Below, piece after piece: positions 28,714 to 37,834 of a stretch of 64,000 bases of DNA. Every line of letters begins with the position of its first letter. The first letter of the stretch is position 1. The notes beneath the pieces were generated by a model that ran no database searches, was not told the DNA's origin, and saw nothing but the letters and a program-made list of their open reading frames with translations. A program made the position numbers and the translations under genes. The stretch comes from Chryseobacterium indologenes (GTDB lineage: Bacteria; Bacteroidota; Bacteroidia; Flavobacteriales; Weeksellaceae): positions 2,976,001-3,040,000 of the forward strand of contig CP065590.1 of assembly GCA_016025055.1 (NCBI GenBank), in the 5' to 3' direction.

Positions 28714-31700
28714 ATGGTAGAAATGTTTATAAGACGAAAGGTTCTTTCGTTGGTTATTTCCATAGTATTTGTACTCCTGGGAATTATGGCCTTGCTGAAG
28801 ATGCCGATTACCCAGTTTCCCGATATTGTACCGCCTTCTGTAACGGTAACCGCAAAATATACAGGAGCCAATGCGGAAGTGTCAGCTAATGCTGTAGCAC
28901 TTCCTCTCGAACGGGCCATCAACGGAGTGCCGGGCATGACCTATATGTCTACGGTTACTTCAAATGATGGGCTTACCCTTATCCAGGTGTTTTTCGAAGT
29001 CGGAACAGATCCTGATGTAGCAGCAGTCAATGTACAGAACAGGGTAACTACAATCCTTGATGAACTTCCCGAAGAAGTAATCAGGGCCGGAGTTACCACT
29101 GAAAAGGAGGTGAACAGTATGCTGATGTACCTCAATATTACCAGTACTGACCCAAGCCAGGATGAACAGTTTATTTACAACTTTACAGACATCAACGTTC
29201 TTCAGGAATTGAAACGTATTGATGGAGTAGGTCGTGCCGAGATCATGGGACAGAAAGAATATTCCATGAGGGTGTGGCTCGATCCCCAAAAGATGGCAGC
29301 CTATACTATCTCTGCAGATGAAGTGATCAGCTCACTCCAGAAGCAGAATATTTCCGCAGCACCCGGAAAAGTAGGTGAGACCTCAGGAAAAACTTCCAGT
29401 CAGCTGCAATATGTAATCAAATATAAAGGTAAATTTTTCGAACCTAAGCAGTACGAAGAAATTCCTATCCGTGCTGATATAGACGGAACGATCTTAAAAC
29501 TGAAAGATATTGCAAAAGTGGAATTCGGAGCAATGAATTACGGAATGGTTTCCAAAACAGACGGAAGACCTTCTGCGTCCATTATGATGAAACAACGTCC
29601 CGGGTCCAATGCTTCTGAAGTGATTGAAAGTGTCAAAGCCAAAATGGAAGAACTGAAAGTCTCCTCTTTCCCTCCGGGAATGGAGTATAATATGGCTTAT
29701 GATGTGTCCAGGTTCCTTGACGCATCCATCAGTGCGGTATTGACAACTTTGATCGAAGCATTTATTCTGGTAGGAATTGTGGTATTTATCTTCCTTCAGG
29801 ACTGGCGCTCAACATTGATTCCCGTACTGGCGGTTCCGGTAGCATTGGTAGGAACTTTTGCCTTTATGAATATGCTTGATTTCTCCGTCAACCTGTTGAC
29901 CTTATTTGCCCTCGTCCTCGCCATCGGAATTGTGGTGGATAATGCAATTGTCGTCGTGGAAGCCGTTCACGTTAAAATGGAAGAAGGAATGAATGCCATG
30001 GATGCCACAGTGAGTGCTACAAAAGAAATAGCGGGAGCGGTCGTAGCAATCACCATTGTAATGTCTGCCGTATTTATTCCCGTAGCATTTCTGGATGGGC
30101 CGGTTGGTGTTTTTTACCGTCAGTTTTCACTGACGCTGGCGATCAGTATTGTGATTTCAGGGGTGAATGCCTTAACGCTTACGCCTGCGCTGTGTGCTAT
30201 TATTTTAAAGCCTCATGCGCATGATAAAAAGAAAACCATTATCGACAGGGCTTTCCAGAGCTTTAATACAGGTTTTGAAAGATTGACTAACGGATATGTA
30301 GGTATATTAACAAAATTTGCCACAAGAACAACTGTTACGTTCGGCTTACTTTTCTTATTTATAGCATTAACTTTTGTAACCAGTAAATTCCTTCCGACCG
30401 GATTTATTCCGATGGAGGACCAGGGAATGGTGTACGTCAGTGTTACCACACCACAGGGAGCCACGGTGGAGAGAACAGAAAAAGTACTGGACGAAGTGAC
30501 AGTGATGGCTAAGAAAATTGAAGGTGTGGAAAACGTAACAACACTTGCCGGATACAGTATTGTAACAGAAATTGCAGGTTCCTCCTACGGAATGGCAATG
30601 ATCAACCTTAAAGACTGGAAACAACGAAGTATTTCAGTGAATGATCTAATTGCTCAACTTTCAGAAAAAACAAAAGGTATTGCCGATGCCCAGATAGAAA
30701 TCTTTGCTCCACCAACCGTTCCCGGATTTGGAAATACCAGTGGCTTTGAATTGCGTTTACTGGACAGAACCGGCGGAACAATCGAAAATACCGATAAGAT
30801 CACGAAGGATTTTGTTAAAAAACTGAATGAAGCACCGGAACTCCAAAACAGCTTTACCAGTTTCGATGCTACCTTCCCGCAATATATGATCAATGTAGAT
30901 TACGATATGGCCGCGAAGAAAGGAATTTCTGTAGACAATGCAATGTCAACACTGCAGACTATGTTAGGTTCCTATTATGCAACAAACTTTATCCGTTTTA
31001 GTCAGATGTATAAAGTGATGGTTCAGGCTAGTCCCGAGCACAGGGATACCCCAGAGAGTATTTTGAATTTATATTTAAAGAATGACAAAGGCGAAATGGT
31101 CCCTTTTTCAACATTTATCACTATTGAAAAAGTATATGGTCCCGAAGTGCTGACAAGGTACAATATGTATATGTCGGCCATGATCAACGGGGAACCTGCG
31201 GAAGGGTATAGTTCCGGTGATGCCATTGCAGCCGTAGAACGCGTAGCTAAAGAGGTACTTCCGAGAGGTTTCGACATAGAATGGTCGGGAATGACAAGAG
31301 AAGAAATTTTGTCCGGAAACCAAACCGTTTATATTTTCCTGATCTGTTTATTGTTTGTATACCTTTTGCTGGCGGCGCAGTACGAAAGTTTCCTTCTTCC
31401 TATGCCCGTACTCTTAAGCCTGCCAACCGGGATCTTTGGTTCATATATCGCACTGGTATTGGCCGGACTGGATAATAATATCTATGCACAGGTTGCTCTG
31501 GTCATGTTGATCGGGCTTTTAGCTAAAAATGCCATCCTGATTGTAGAATTTGCCGTAGCCAGGAATAAACAGGGCTTTGATATCATTCCGGCCGCTATTG
31601 AAGGGGCAAGACAGCGTCTTCGTCCTATTCTGATGACTTCTTTTGCATTTGTGGCAGGTCTTATTCCTCTGTGTATTGCATCAGGAGCCGGTGCGATAGG

Positions 31701-31836
31701 AAACCGGTCGATTGGTACGGCAGCAGCAGGAGGAATGCTGATCGGAACTATTTTCGGATTGGTAGTCATCCCCGGGCTGTATATATTCTTTGCAAAACTT
31801 GAAAATAAGAAGAAAAATGAAACGACTAAATCATAG
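28714..31836 (+). CDS. RND multidrug efflux permease (HAE-1/AcrB type)
   Basis: A 1040-residue inner-membrane proton/drug antiporter of full length. It has QFPDI near the N-terminus, the TM4 proton-relay motif GIVVDNAIVVVE (Asp409-Asn410, where AcrB has Asp-Asp) and the TM10 lysine in GLLAKNAILIVEF (Lys938). Two large periplasmic loops and about 12 membrane helices are as expected. The Asp-to-Asn change at the second relay position is visible and could be a subfamily trait. It is the middle gene of an adaptor-pump-channel operon. Confidence 0.96.
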   Translation: MVEMFIRRKVLSLVISIVFVLLGIMALLKMPITQFPDIVPPSVTVTAKYTGANAEVSANAVALPLERAINGVPGMTYMSTVTSNDGLTLIQVFFEVGTDPDVAAVNVQNRVTTILDELPEEVIRAGVTTEKEVNSMLMYLNITSTDPSQDEQFIYNFTDINVLQELKRIDGVGRAEIMGQKEYSMRVWLDPQKMAAYTISADEVISSLQKQNISAAPGKVGETSGKTSSQLQYVIKYKGKFFEPKQYEEIPIRADIDGTILKLKDIAKVEFGAMNYGMVSKTDGRPSASIMMKQRPGSNASEVIESVKAKMEELKVSSFPPGMEYNMAYDVSRFLDASISAVLTTLIEAFILVGIVVFIFLQDWRSTLIPVLAVPVALVGTFAFMNMLDFSVNLLTLFALVLAIGIVVDNAIVVVEAVHVKMEEGMNAMDATVSATKEIAGAVVAITIVMSAVFIPVAFLDGPVGVFYRQFSLTLAISIVISGVNALTLTPALCAIILKPHAHDKKKTIIDRAFQSFNTGFERLTNGYVGILTKFATRTTVTFGLLFLFIALTFVTSKFLPTGFIPMEDQGMVYVSVTTPQGATVERTEKVLDEVTVMAKKIEGVENVTTLAGYSIVTEIAGSSYGMAMINLKDWKQRSISVNDLIAQLSEKTKGIADAQIEIFAPPTVPGFGNTSGFELRLLDRTGGTIENTDKITKDFVKKLNEAPELQNSFTSFDATFPQYMINVDYDMAAKKGISVDNAMSTLQTMLGSYYATNFIRFSQMYKVMVQASPEHRDTPESILNLYLKNDKGEMVPFSTFITIEKVYGPEVLTRYNMYMSAMINGEPAEGYSSGDAIAAVERVAKEVLPRGFDIEWSGMTREEILSGNQTVYIFLICLLFVYLLLAAQYESFLLPMPVLLSLPTGIFGSYIALVLAGLDNNIYAQVALVMLIGLLAKNAILIVEFAVARNKQGFDIIPAAIEGARQRLRPILMTSFAFVAGLIPLCIASGAGAIGNRSIGTAAAGGMLIGTIFGLVVIPGLYIFFAKLENKKKNETTKS

Positions 31837-33268
31837 AAATATAGTATTCGGAATTGCTGTCATAAGCCTTAGTTCCTGCGCAGTACCTAAAGTGGCTGAT
31901 GTAAAAAAAGCCCGGGAGCTGCCGCAGGAAATTCTCAAAAAAGGGAATAGTACAAATTCAGAGGAATTTCAACAACTCAATTTGAAAGCGTATTTTACAG
32001 AACCACAATTGTTGGAGCTCTTTGATAAAGTAGTTCAGGCTAACCCTGATTTTCAGATTGCCCAACAGAGAGTAGAAATTGCCAATAGCTTTCTTCAGCG
32101 TTCCAAAATGGATCTGTTGCCCTCTTTGGAAGTGGGAGTAGAGGCTTCAGGCAACCGTTACGGAAAATATACCATGGAAGGAGTAGGAAATTATGATACC
32201 AATCTTTCTCCTAATATCACTGAGGAACAAAAGATCAACAGAGACTTTACACCCAATTATTGGCTGGGGGCAAGGAGCAGCTGGGAAATTGATGCCTGGG
32301 GTAAGTTAAAAAATAAAAAAATTGCAGCTCAAAAGAAATTTCTTGCTTCTGCGGAAGGGCTAAGGCTCTTACAGGTAGAGCTTTTTACTGATATCGCCAA
32401 TTTATACTATCAACTGGTGGCTTTAGACAACCGTCTTGCCATTTATCAGAAAAATTATAACCTTCAGCAGCGCGCCTTTGAGATTGTTTTGGCCCAGCGT
32501 GAAGTCGGAAAAGCAACAGAACTGGCGGTACAGCAGTTTAAAGCTCAGAATAATAACTGGCTGGCTGAAATTGAACACATCAAAGTTGAGATTGTTACCG
32601 TTGAGCAAGCCATTACTACCCTCACCGGAAGCTATGGTGGTGATGTAAAACGAGGAAAGACCTTGATGCCTACCAATATGGATGTTTTAAATAAAAATAT
32701 TAATGTGGAAGCTGTTATTCACTCTCGTCCTGATGTTGCAGCCAATTATTATGTGCTGGAAGCCTCGCAGGCCGACGCCAAAGCGGCAAGAGCTGCCTTC
32801 TACCCTAAAATAGACCTTGGTGCCGGTTTCGGGCTGAATTCTTTTTCCGTGGAAACGTTATTCAAACCAAGTTCCTTAGCAGGGCAATTGCTTGGTGGGC
32901 TTATGGTGCCCGTCTTTAATAAAGGACAATTGAAATACGAATTTAAAGTAGCAAGCAAAGAACAGGAAATCGCCTTTCTGAACTATCAGAAAAGTATTAC
33001 CACCGCATTCAATGAATTGCAGTCTATTCTGAAGCAAACTAAAATCTACGAGAGGGTTTTGCAATTAAAATCTGAAGAAGTGGGATTTCTGGATCGGGGA
33101 GTAGAAGTCTCTAATGACCTCTATCTGACAGGATATGCGAATTATTTTGAACTGATCAATTCTCAAAAGAGCAAATTAACTGCTGAACTGGATTTATTAC
33201 AGTTCCAGCATCAGAATACCAGGAATAACGTCCTTTTGTTTAAAGCACTCGGAGGGAAACTGGATTGA
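31817..33268 (+). CDS. TolC-like outer-membrane efflux lipoprotein (NodT/OprM type)
   Basis: About 483 residues from ATG 31817, overlapping the permease end by 20 bases. An earlier in-frame start at 31790 lacks a signal. The signal has lipobox SLSSC. The family pattern is seen in LLELFDKVVQANPDFQIAQQ, WEIDAWGKLKN, and SRPDVAANYYVLEASQADAKAARAAFYPKI in the second repeat. It forms the outer-membrane duct of the tripartite pump. Confidence 0.94.
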   Translation: MKRLNHRNIVFGIAVISLSSCAVPKVADVKKARELPQEILKKGNSTNSEEFQQLNLKAYFTEPQLLELFDKVVQANPDFQIAQQRVEIANSFLQRSKMDLLPSLEVGVEASGNRYGKYTMEGVGNYDTNLSPNITEEQKINRDFTPNYWLGARSSWEIDAWGKLKNKKIAAQKKFLASAEGLRLLQVELFTDIANLYYQLVALDNRLAIYQKNYNLQQRAFEIVLAQREVGKATELAVQQFKAQNNNWLAEIEHIKVEIVTVEQAITTLTGSYGGDVKRGKTLMPTNMDVLNKNINVEAVIHSRPDVAANYYVLEASQADAKAARAAFYPKIDLGAGFGLNSFSVETLFKPSSLAGQLLGGLMVPVFNKGQLKYEFKVASKEQEIAFLNYQKSITTAFNELQSILKQTKIYERVLQLKSEEVGFLDRGVEVSNDLYLTGYANYFELINSQKSKLTAELDLLQFQHQNTRNNVLLFKALGGKLD

Positions 33269-33289
33269 TTATACTTTTTTACGATGGAT

Positions 33290-33322
33290 GAAGCTGCCTT
33301 TTCAGGTGGCTTCTTTTCTTTT
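33290..33322 (+). terminator. Terminator of the RND operon
   Basis: GAAGCTGCCT pairs imperfectly with AGGTGGCTTC around a four-base loop and is followed by a T-rich run. Confidence 0.7.
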
Positions 33323-33370
33323 TGTGAAATATCATCCGGAATATTTATAACTATATGATTCGGATATAAA

Positions 33371-33400
33371 AAAGAGACTGCCCACGGGCAGTCTCTTTCT
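33371..33400. terminator. Bidirectional terminator
   Basis: AGAGACTGCCC and GGGCAGTCTCT form a perfect 11-bp stem, with A residues before and T residues after. It serves the convergent cold-shock gene and possibly the RND operon. Confidence 0.85.
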
Positions 33401-33454
33401 GTATTGTTTACAATAAATCTGCTTTGAATGACAGAAATATTTTATCGGTAAATA

Positions 33455-33883
33455 TTATTTGACAATCTGAATTTCAACAGCTGAAAACCCTTTAGGAGAC
33501 TTCTCTTTTTCAAAAGATACCTTGTTTCCTTTTTTCACAGGTTCCGCACAGTTGTTGTTGTGGAAGAAGATATTTTCTTTGGAATTATCTTCTGTAATAA
33601 AACCATATCCTTTTTCACTCAGGAACGTAACAATTCCTGTTTTTCTTGGATCTTCTTCAATGATAGGAGCTGCACCAAGCTGAATATCTTCAAGGTTGAT
33701 TTCCTGTCTTTGCTCAGGGGGAGTAGATGTTAATCTTCCGAATTCATCTACGTACATGAATACATCTTCCATGTCCTTCCCTTTGTTGTTGTTCGTTTTA
33801 CGTTCTTCGCGTCTTAGCGCCTTTTCTTTTTGCTTTTGAATTTTTTTCTTGAAATTTTCCTTTTTAGAAAAAGAATCTGCCAT
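33455..33883 (-). CDS. Cold-shock-domain protein with basic N-terminal extension
   Basis: A 142-residue protein. The C-terminal cold-shock domain (about residues 80-142) contains GIVTFLSEKGYGFITED and ENIFFHNNNC, matching the RNP1 and RNP2 nucleic-acid-binding motifs. The N-terminal 35 residues are very lysine/arginine rich and helical, then comes an acidic linker (MEDVFMYVDEFGRL). It is an RNA chaperone or regulator in the cytoplasm. A long untranslated leader is likely. Confidence 0.88.
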   Translation of the reverse strand: MADSFSKKENFKKKIQKQKEKALRREERKTNNNKGKDMEDVFMYVDEFGRLTSTPPEQRQEINLEDIQLGAAPIIEEDPRKTGIVTFLSEKGYGFITEDNSKENIFFHNNNCAEPVKKGNKVSFEKEKSPKGFSAVEIQIVK

Positions 33884-34583
33884 AAATTATTTTTAGTATT
33901 TAGTTTCTATAAATTGTTAAGTTCAATCTGGTCTCTTGCAGACCTTTAAAGCCCGTCGATGTTTCCTGTCCTTGGATTTTTTTCCAATCATCCAGAGCTT
34001 TAAAATTCCGACAAGTATTGTTCTTAATAGAAGAATAAAAGTTAAAAATATGGCTGCTCAAAAAGCAATGACTGAATGAATTATTCGAGTCGTTACAGAA
34101 AACAAAGTAGTGACTTGATTATAATATGCAAATATACAACAATAAAATGAATAATCCTGTTTTAAATGATTGATTATCAGAAAAGGTTATTATTAAGAAT
34201 TTTATAAATCATTTTATAGTAATGATGATGGAGTATTCAAAAGGATTTACCAAAAAATCCCCAGAAACCTGAGGATTATGAAAAAAATATATTTTTGTAT
34301 GAATGTGGTGTGCGATACTCGCCAAAGTATCAAATGCTGTGCCTAAAATTCTTTATTGATGGGGGTTTTCAGTGTAAATTTCATTTTATCCTGGTCTCTT
34401 AAAATGTATCTGTCTGGTAAATAATACCATAATGATAAAATTGTTTGTGATAAAATTTTGATTTTTATTTTGACCTGATTCAGGAAACGGTAACTGATAC
34501 TTTAGACAACTTCCGAAAAATTCACCATACTGTAGTGCGTTTTATTGTTCATCTTTGCTGTATTAACATTTAAAAATTACAAA
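33884..34583. promoter_or_regulatory. Long intergenic region with candidate leader of the cold-shock gene
   Basis: About 700 bases without a gene. On the minus strand TATATTTG (plus-strand 34129-34136) matches TAnnTTTG and would give a leader of about 240 bases for the cold-shock gene, as is usual for cspA-type genes. No convincing -33 box is present. The remaining 450 bases before the SDR gene show no strong structure or coding. Confidence 0.4.
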
Positions 34584-35338
34584 ATGTCAACACAAAATGT
34601 ACAGGGAAAAGTTGTTTTAATTGCCGGTGGAGGCAAGAATCTTGGAGGATTATTAAGTAAAGATTTTGCCGCAAAAGGAGCAAAGCTGGCCATTCATTAC
34701 AACAGTGAAAGTTCTAAGGCCGAAAGTGAAAAAACTCTTGCAGAAGTTCAGGCATTAGGTGCAGAAGCATTCCTGTTTCAGGGAGACCTCACCAAAGTAG
34801 AAAATCTTACAAAGTTTTTTGATGAAACGATTTCCCGTTTTGGAGGAATCGATATAGCTATCAATACCGTAGGTATGGTCTTGAAAAAGCCGTTCACCGA
34901 TACTACGGAAGCAGAATATGATACCATGTTCAATGTCAATTCAAAATCTGCTTACTTTTTGTTACAGGAAGCCGGCAAAAAACTGAATGACAACGGAAGA
35001 ATATGTACGATTGTCACTTCATTGCTGGCTGCCTATACCGGATTGTATTCCACCTATGCGGGGGCAAAAGCTCCTGTAGAACACTTCACAAGGGCTGCAT
35101 CAAAAGAATTTGGTTCAAGGGGTATTTCGGTAACTGCTGTAGCTCCGGGCCCTATGGATACTCCTTTTTCTATGGCCAGGAAACAGACGACGCCGTTGCT
35201 TATCATAAATCAGCAGCTGCATTAGGAGGCCTTACCGATATCAAAGACATTGCCCCATTGGTAGAGTTTTTAGTAACCGACGGATGGTGGATCACGGGGC
35301 AGACCATCTTTGCCAACGGAGGATATACCACAAGATAG
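34584..35338 (+). CDS. SDR family oxidoreductase, interrupted by a frameshift
   Basis: About 251 residues after repair, the normal SDR length. ATG 34584 (MSTQNVQGK) is preferred over the in-frame 34545 start. The nucleotide-binding motif is AGGGKNLGG and the catalytic Tyr-x3-Lys is YAGAK. The first frame runs off family at PMDTPF and stops at 35225. The -1 frame continues FYGQETDDAVAYHKSAA and ends with the typical ITGQTIFANGGY. The break is at the T5 run 35165-35169, where six T would restore the frame. The substrate is unknown. Confidence 0.88.
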
Positions 35339-35355
35339 GTAAGAAATACCATAAA

Positions 35356-35390
35356 AAACTCATTGAAGCCATTTTCAATGAGTTTTTTTT
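35356..35390. terminator. Bidirectional terminator between SDR gene and lgt
   Basis: AAACTCATTGA and TCAATGAGTTT form a perfect 11-bp stem followed by a T8 run, with an A-run on the other side. Confidence 0.88.
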
Positions 35391-35410
35391 ATTTAACAGA
35401 AAAGTGGAAA

Positions 35411-36245
35411 TTATGAAGTTTTCATTTTCCCTTTTTCAACTATACTTTTGATGATAAAAAATAAGCCAAGGATAATAAAAGGAATGCTTAAGAGTTGTCC
35501 CATATTTAAGCTCATACCATGTTCAAATTCAACCTGATCTACCTTGATAAATTCAATCAGGATACGCATGACGAAAATTAAAAGAATGCTTATCCCAAAG
35601 TAAAAGCCTTTTCCGATTTTGACGAAGTTTTTCTTATACATCAAGTAAACAACGGAAAATATGATCAGATAAGAGATCGCTTCATAGAGCTGGGCAGGAT
35701 GCCTTGGAAGGTCGTCTACCTGTCTGAAGATAAAAGCCCACGGAACATTCGTTGGTACACCTATAATTTCTGAATTCATCAGATTCGCCAATCTGATAAA
35801 GGTACCTCCCAATGGTAATACAATAGCGATAGCATCCAGTATGGTCATAAAGGGGATCGCATACTTTCTTGCATACAACAGCAGCATAATAATCAAACCG
35901 ATACCACCACCATGGCTGGCAAGCCCGGCAAAACCTGTGAAATGATAAGCTCCATCAGGGCCTTTCTGGATGGGTAAAAGTATTTCTAAAGGATGTTGTG
36001 AGTAATAATCAAAGTCATAAAAAAACAATGGCCCAGACGTGCTCCTAATAATATTCCGATCAGAGCATATGAAAACAGCGCTTCATGTGCCTGCATACTC
36101 AAATTTTCTTTTTATAAACACTTTTTAAAATGTTGAAGCATAAAACAAGGCCTGCAAGAAATAATAGACCGTAATATTTTAAAGGAATTCCCAGAATATT
36201 TGCAATTTCGGGATTGACATTCCAGTCAATGTATAATAAACTCAT
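35411..36245 (-). CDS. lgt: Prolipoprotein diacylglyceryl transferase Lgt, interrupted by two frameshifts
   Basis: Inner-membrane enzyme that transfers diacylglycerol to the lipobox cysteine, the first step of lipoprotein maturation. About 278 residues after repair, the normal size. Translation starts at the ATG complementary to 36243-36245 (MSLLYIDWNVNPEI). The frame changes at the T4 run 36104-36107, where one more base continues into NLSMQAHEALFSYALIG. It changes again at the A7 run 36019-36025, where one more base continues HCFFYDFDYYS. The 35411-36028 part includes GLASHGGGIG, the RLANLMNSEIIG region (Lgt signature) and DLPRHPAQLYEA. Since lgt is normally essential in Gram-negatives, two breaks in one gene point to sequence error. 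Confidence 0.9.
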
Positions 36246-36498
36246 TGTGCAAATATAAGAAAATACGAACTTTCACGTGATAAGACAGTAGATGTCGGGT
36301 TCTATGATCTGAATCATAAAGTGTTAACTGTATTTTTTTACCTTCGGTCAGATATGTTCTGCAAGGGTTGCTTTCTAAACCTACCACATTTTTCGTAAAG
36401 GCTTTATTTCTGATTGAAAGATAACTGCTGGAAAAAATCAATCTCAATCCGGGTTGTTACAACCTGTTGTAAGCTCAGTAATTTTAAAAAATAATGTT

Positions 36499-36798
36499 AT
36501 GATAAAAGATATGTTGAATAGTGTTACCACTGGAGCTTTTGTTAAAGGAAGTGCAGTTCTGGGAATTGCCGCTTTTGCGGTAATGATGATCCGTAATGCA
36601 CAAAAAGATTCAAAAGAGCTGCAGCTGAAACTTGATGAGCTGATTGCGGCTATTGAAAAAAGTAAGCATGATACCCTGGATGATCCAAAAGACGATATTA
36701 CGCTCCAAAAAACGTCATATGAGCAAGATCCGGAAACTAAGAGGGACAATGAAGCCAGTCTGACAGAGGAAAGTATAACCTATTACAGATATAAATAA
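36499..36798 (+). CDS. Small membrane-anchored protein of unknown function
   Basis: About 99 residues from ATG 36499; the longer in-frame version to 36454 has an unnatural N-terminus. One hydrophobic segment (residues 15-30) is followed by a charged coiled-coil-like helix (KDSKELQLKLDELIAAIEKS) and an acidic tail. It looks like an inner-membrane protein with a cytoplasmic helical tail. No family is recognised. Confidence 0.55.
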   Translation: MIKDMLNSVTTGAFVKGSAVLGIAAFAVMMIRNAQKDSKELQLKLDELIAAIEKSKHDTLDDPKDDITLQKTSYEQDPETKRDNEASLTEESITYYRYK

Positions 36799-37000
36799 TC
36801 CATCAGGATACTATTTCTTTTTACTATTCGTCACGTTATTTCATAGGATTTTATGCATGTACAGAAGTTTCTTGCTTCTAAGTCTTCCAAGTTCCTCATT
36901 GTACAATTTACTTTCTTTCCCAAACCCGGGTAATTTAAAATGATTCTTGAAGAAACATTTTATAACTTTAATAACAATATCAACGCCGAAACAAGTAAAT

Positions 37001-37696
37001 ATGCATCATCAGTTAGAAAAGCATTACGTAAACAGAGTGGGATGGCTCCGTGCGGCTGTATTGGGAGCAAATGACGGGTTATTATCTACAACAAGTATTG
37101 TCATTGGTGTTGCCGCAGCAGAACCGGAACGTCATATTATTATTCTTGCCGCATTAGCCGGAATGATTGCCGGGGCAATGTCTATGGCAGCCGGTGAATA
37201 CGTGTCCGTAAGTTCCCAGGAAGACACCGAAAAAGCAGACCTTATCCGTGAAAAACGTGAATTGGAAGAAATGCCGGAAATAGAACTGCGGGAACTTGCT
37301 AAAATTTATGAAAAAAGAGGATGCAGCAAAGAAACGGCATTGCAGGTAGCTACAGAGCTTACAGAACATAATGCCCTGGAGGCCCATGCAAGAGATGAGC
37401 TGGGAATCAATGAAATAACACAGGCAAAACCTTTGCAGGCAGCTATTGCTTCATTCGCATCATTTGCTGTAGGAGCCCTATTGCCTTTTACGGTTTCCCT
37501 CCTGGCTCCGATTAAACAAATGGTTTATTTTCAATATGGTTTTTCAATTATATTTTTGATGCTTTTAGGAGCTGTATCAGCAAGAACGGGAGGCTCACAT
37601 ATGGGGATCGCCATGGTGAGAATCTGTTTTTGGGGTACTGTAGCAATGGGAATCACAGCACTGGTAGGACATTTTTTTGGCGTTCATGTGGATTAA
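37001..37696 (+). CDS. VIT1/CCC1-family transporter (Fe2+/Mn2+ exporter-like)
   Basis: About 231 residues from ATG 37001 (MHHQLEKHYVNRVGW). Family motifs are RAAVLGANDGLLST and AGAMSMAAGEYVSVSSQ, with a glutamate-rich cytoplasmic metal-binding domain (residues about 85-150) and three C-terminal membrane helices. It would move iron or manganese out of the cytoplasm. The siderophore-receptor operon begins 140 bases downstream, so an iron theme is plausible. Confidence 0.9.
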   Translation: MHHQLEKHYVNRVGWLRAAVLGANDGLLSTTSIVIGVAAAEPERHIIILAALAGMIAGAMSMAAGEYVSVSSQEDTEKADLIREKRELEEMPEIELRELAKIYEKRGCSKETALQVATELTEHNALEAHARDELGINEITQAKPLQAAIASFASFAVGALLPFTVSLLAPIKQMVYFQYGFSIIFLMLLGAVSARTGGSHMGIAMVRICFWGTVAMGITALVGHFFGVHVD

Positions 37697-37774
37697 GTGT
37701 TTGTGTTTTTGCTATTGTCTATAATGTAAAAATAGCGACAAATACATGGTTTAAATTATGCAGGTTTTAAAATG

Positions 37775-37819
37775 TTTTTATTAATTATTATTTAGAATTA
37801 ATAAAAATAAATACCTTTG
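37775..37819 (+). promoter_or_regulatory. Inverted repeat and -7 element upstream of the siderophore receptor operon
   Basis: A perfect 12-bp inverted repeat (37775-37786 and 37796-37807, nine-base centre, arm TTTTTATTAATT) is followed at once by TACCTTTG (37812-37819), which matches TAnnTTTG. The repeat covers the expected -33 region, the position of a repressor operator. Control by an iron regulator is inference; AT-rich repeats also arise by chance. Confidence 0.5.
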
Positions 37820-37834
37820 CAGCAAAAATAAACT

